Positions 61,505 through 64,000 of a stretch of DNA of 64,000 bases are shown piece by piece. The stretch is from positions 9,040,019-9,104,018 of the forward strand of contig ML682008.1 of NCBI GenBank assembly GCA_007922195.1. Direction: 5' to 3'. Source of the DNA: Podocnemis expansa. Its lineage: Eukaryota > Chordata > Testudines > Podocnemididae. Position 1 is the first letter of the stretch, and each line of letters starts with the position of its first letter. The notes under the pieces are model-generated. The model saw only the letters and a program-made list of their open reading frames with translations. It was not told the DNA's origin and made no database searches. A program made the translations under genes and the position numbers.

Positions 61505-61809
61505 TGTTATTTTGAAATAATGCCGTTCGGACGTGTTATTTCGAAATAACCATTATTTTGAAATAACACTTTTGCTCTTCTCCTTCCCAGGGTGCCTTCC
61601 TTTTAGCCTGTGTTGGGTGGTGGTATGGCCCAGGGTGCTCCTCTCCTAAAGCGAAATAGCAAGTCCTGTGTTTGAACATGCTATTTTGCTTTGAGCTTTT
61701 CCCTTCATCCAAATTAACATTTTCTTAATTTGAATTAATTTATTTCAAAATAAGGACTTTATTTTGAAATAACTCATTTAGAAATAACAATGTACATGTG
61801 GACATAGCC
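61505..61809. mobile_element. MITE, right half only (TTTCGAAA type)
   Basis: This is collinear with the right part of the copy at 49641-50140, from 'gttcggacgtgttatttcga' through 'cttctccttcccagggt' to 'gtggacatagcc'. The left half and left terminus are missing. Confidence 0.82.
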
Positions 61810-61948
61810 ATTGAGGAGAAGACTTCAAAGGTCTAGGTCTGTCAGCTAGAAGACTTAGGCTTTCCTGATCTCCAAGTTGTGAAGGGTGACATCCAACTTA
61901 GACCAATGAGATTCACAGCAAAAACCAGAAAGAGGACTACTCTGAATG

Positions 61949-62353
61949 GGTACATCTACACTGGAGCCTTCAGACAACTTAAGGAAGTTTAAGTTGACCT
62001 ACACACTCCTGCAGTGACACTGGGCTTTTATTATGTCAACTTAATACCACCAGTGCTTTAGGTTGACTTAACACTCAAGTTGAACTTATTAAGTCGGCTT
62101 AAGCCAATGTAGACAGGGAAAGCCCTTAAGTCAACCTAATTGGCCACCAGGCCCCTGCCCAGAGTTCCTGCCCACCAAGGACAACTACACACAACACACA
62201 TTTCTCCATCAATCTAGCACCTGCCAGTGTGGCTGTGGGCAGTTGACAGGAGTTTTCAAAGTAGACTATCTATGTTGACTTAACAAGGTCGACTGAAAAG
62301 GTCGACTGACCTTGTTAGGTCGAATTAACAAAGCCTTCAGTGTAGCCATACCC
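61949..62353. mobile_element. MITE with AAGTCGACTT-type core, clean 4-bp flanks
   Basis: The ends are GGTACATCTACACTG and, read inward, GGGTATGGCTACACTG, with AATG at 61945-61948 and 62354-62357. The interior words are 'ttaagtcgacttaa'-like, as in 39480-39835. Confidence 0.88.
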
Positions 62354-62599
62354 AATGATATTAGAATCTAAGATGACTTCAGATAAGAACCAGGGATGGG
62401 AGCAAAGTGATACTTTGTGTACAATGAAAACCATGTAAAGGGCAGGAGCTGGAGGGCAGCCACAAAAACCCCATCTTGCTAGATTTTCTGAGCTTGTTAG
62501 CTGCAGTGTTTTGGAGACCAAATAGCTGAGTTGAAGATGCAATGGGTTTTACACCAATTCCACAACTTTACTGTTTCCACAAACCCGAAAGGAGATGTG

Positions 62600-64000
62600 A
62601 GATGCCATTTAGAGTTAGGCATCATAGAACCAGAGCTAGCATGTTACCAAGGGAGGGTTTTTTTATTCCTGGTATTTTTGTGACACTGAAGAAAAATGGG
62701 GGCTGGAGACCGATACTAGACCAAAGAAAGCTGAACAAGTTTGTTAGAACTTACAAGTTCAAGATGGTAACACTGTCAACAATCATACCAACACTGGAAC
62801 AAGGGGATTGGTTTTTACCCCTCAACCTACAGGCCACGTATTTTCATGTAGCCATACATCCAGCCCACAGAAGATTTCTACAATTCATGACACATCACGA
62901 ACACTACCATTACAGTGTGCTATCTTTTGGACTTACAACAGCACCAAGAGTTTTCTCGAAACTTTTGGTGGTAGTCACCGTGCACCTCCACAGATGAGGC
63001 ATAAAAATTTTTGCATATCTGGAGAATTGTTTAATAAAGGTAAGATCCCTGGAACAAGCACAAGGAGCAACACAACAAACAGTGATGGTTTTCCAAAGTT
63101 TGGGTCTAAAGATACATTTCTGAAAGTCATCACCAACACCAAAGTAACAATTATAATTCATAGGGCCATTCCTGGATTCAGTGACTGCATGAGCATCACT
63201 ACCAATAAAGAGGTTCCAGACACTGACGGTGTTGATCAGGACAATAATGAACAGCCCAAAAGTATCAGTGCATACGTGTCTTTGGTTGCTTTGGATAGTG
63301 ACCATAACCCAGGCAGGGTTGGCTCTACCCATAAGCCAATGAAGCCCTGTCTCAGAGCGCCACTGGTTTAAGGGTACCATGGCACCACACCAGGGGCAGG
63401 GTAGGCTGGCCCAGAAGCCAGACTTCATGCTCCTGCCCCTTCCCGAGCCAGCTACTCTGCCCCAGGGGCAAACCAGGCCAGCCCATGTGGCAGACTCCAC
63501 TCTCTTGCCCTGCTGCTGCACTGGCCCTCCCCACCCCTAGGGCAGAACATCCAGCCCAAGAGTGGGGCGGGAAATCAGAGTCCGCCCCATGGACTGGCCT
63601 TCTCCACCCCTCGGCTGGCTGTTCCCTGCCCTGGGGACGGCATGAGCTGGCCCAGAGTAGAGGCCAAGTTCCCCCATGGGGTGTGGGGGCAAAAGCAAAA
63701 GCCGGCTCAAGGTGCCACTGCCCCTTGAGCTGAAGAAGAACAGCCTTTTCAGAATGGTTGTGATGCCCCACATGATCAAACAGGCCCTACAGTGGTGGAC
63801 GCACGCATGAAATATGCTGACAGGAATATCTTTCATTCAAGAGACACCATCGATATTCCTGATGACAGATGAATCACTAGTGGGTTGGGGTGGTAACATG
63901 GGAAATCACATGGTACAAGGACGTTGGTTGATGCAGGAGATGGAACTGCATATCAATATACTAGAACTGCATGCACCAATGCATTTCCTCCCAATGATAA
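62600..64000 (+). pseudogene. DIRS-like retrotransposon reverse transcriptase/RNase H, decayed, runs off window
   Basis: The + strand reads the DIRS-type polymerase in order: 'GIFVTLKKNGGWRPILD', 'RKLNKFVRTYKFKMVTLSTI', 'GDWFLPLNLQATYFHVAIHP', 'SVLSFGLTTAPRVFSK' and, after an in-frame TGA at 62995-62997, the active-site block 'IFAYLENCLIK', where YLDD is expected. Then come 'RFQTLTVLIRTI' and, near the window end, an RNase H-like part ending 'ELHINILELHA'. The YLDD-to-YLEN change, stops, frameshifts and an insertion at about 63310-63745 show it is dead. Elements of this type integrate with a tyrosine recombinase, whose gene would lie downstream, outside the window. A Gypsy origin is less likely because the 'LHINILELHA' pattern is typical of DIRS. 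Confidence 0.82.
63310..63745. mobile_element. GC-rich insertion inside the DIRS-like element
   Basis: The polymerase text stops after 'SVHTCLWLLWIVTIT' and resumes with 'MVVMPHMIKQALQWW'. The intervening GC-rich block begins 'cagggttggctctaccc', similar to the start of the repeat at 16108. No clear terminal repeat or target duplication was found, so the type is unknown and the borders are approximate. Confidence 0.55.

Overview
This is vertebrate, almost certainly sauropsid, nuclear DNA. It has very long introns, CR1 LINE copies on both strands, ancient MIR-type SINE fragments, many short hAT elements with 8-bp target duplications, palindromic MITEs and a DIRS-like retrotransposon. That mixture fits a turtle best, with a crocodilian second. 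Birds are less likely because of the DIRS element and the load of cut-and-paste transposons. Species assignment is inference.

The only host gene I can support is the 3' end of MAGI1 (membrane-associated guanylate kinase, WW and PDZ domain containing 1), on the + strand. Three coding segments are visible: (1) 17136-17274, the second half of the last PDZ domain; (2) 31723-31811, an 89-bp cassette exon; (3) 55085-55884, the terminal coding exon, followed by a 3' UTR of about 2 kb. If the cassette is skipped, the terminal exon is read for about 265 codons and gives a long, basic, Ser/Lys-rich tail. If it is included, the same exon is entered in another frame and stops after 18 codons. Positions 55085-55141 therefore code in two frames. 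The acceptor of this exon is also a TAGCAG tandem acceptor.

Everything else is intron or downstream flank. Region by region: 1-17135 is upstream intron with a MIR, six hAT-type elements, two CR1 copies and a palindromic tRNA-like repeat. 17275-31722 has a hAT, a nearly full-length decayed CR1 (21573 to about 26825, both ORFs recognisable, split by a hAT that carries a 100-N gap), a hAT with a MITE nested inside it, and another hAT. 31812-55084 has a second type of LINE fragment, foldback retroelements at 38.5 and 41.1 kb, MITEs and a decayed hAT transposase at 44.9-46.2 kb. 57.9-64 kb is flank with a hAT, a 1.26-kb foldback with perfect hairpins, two more MITEs and a decayed DIRS-like pol cut by the window end.

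No CRISPR, operon, tRNA/rRNA gene or intact transposable-element protein is present. Most open frames in the window are fragments of decayed transposons or chance frames in GC-rich and simple repeats.
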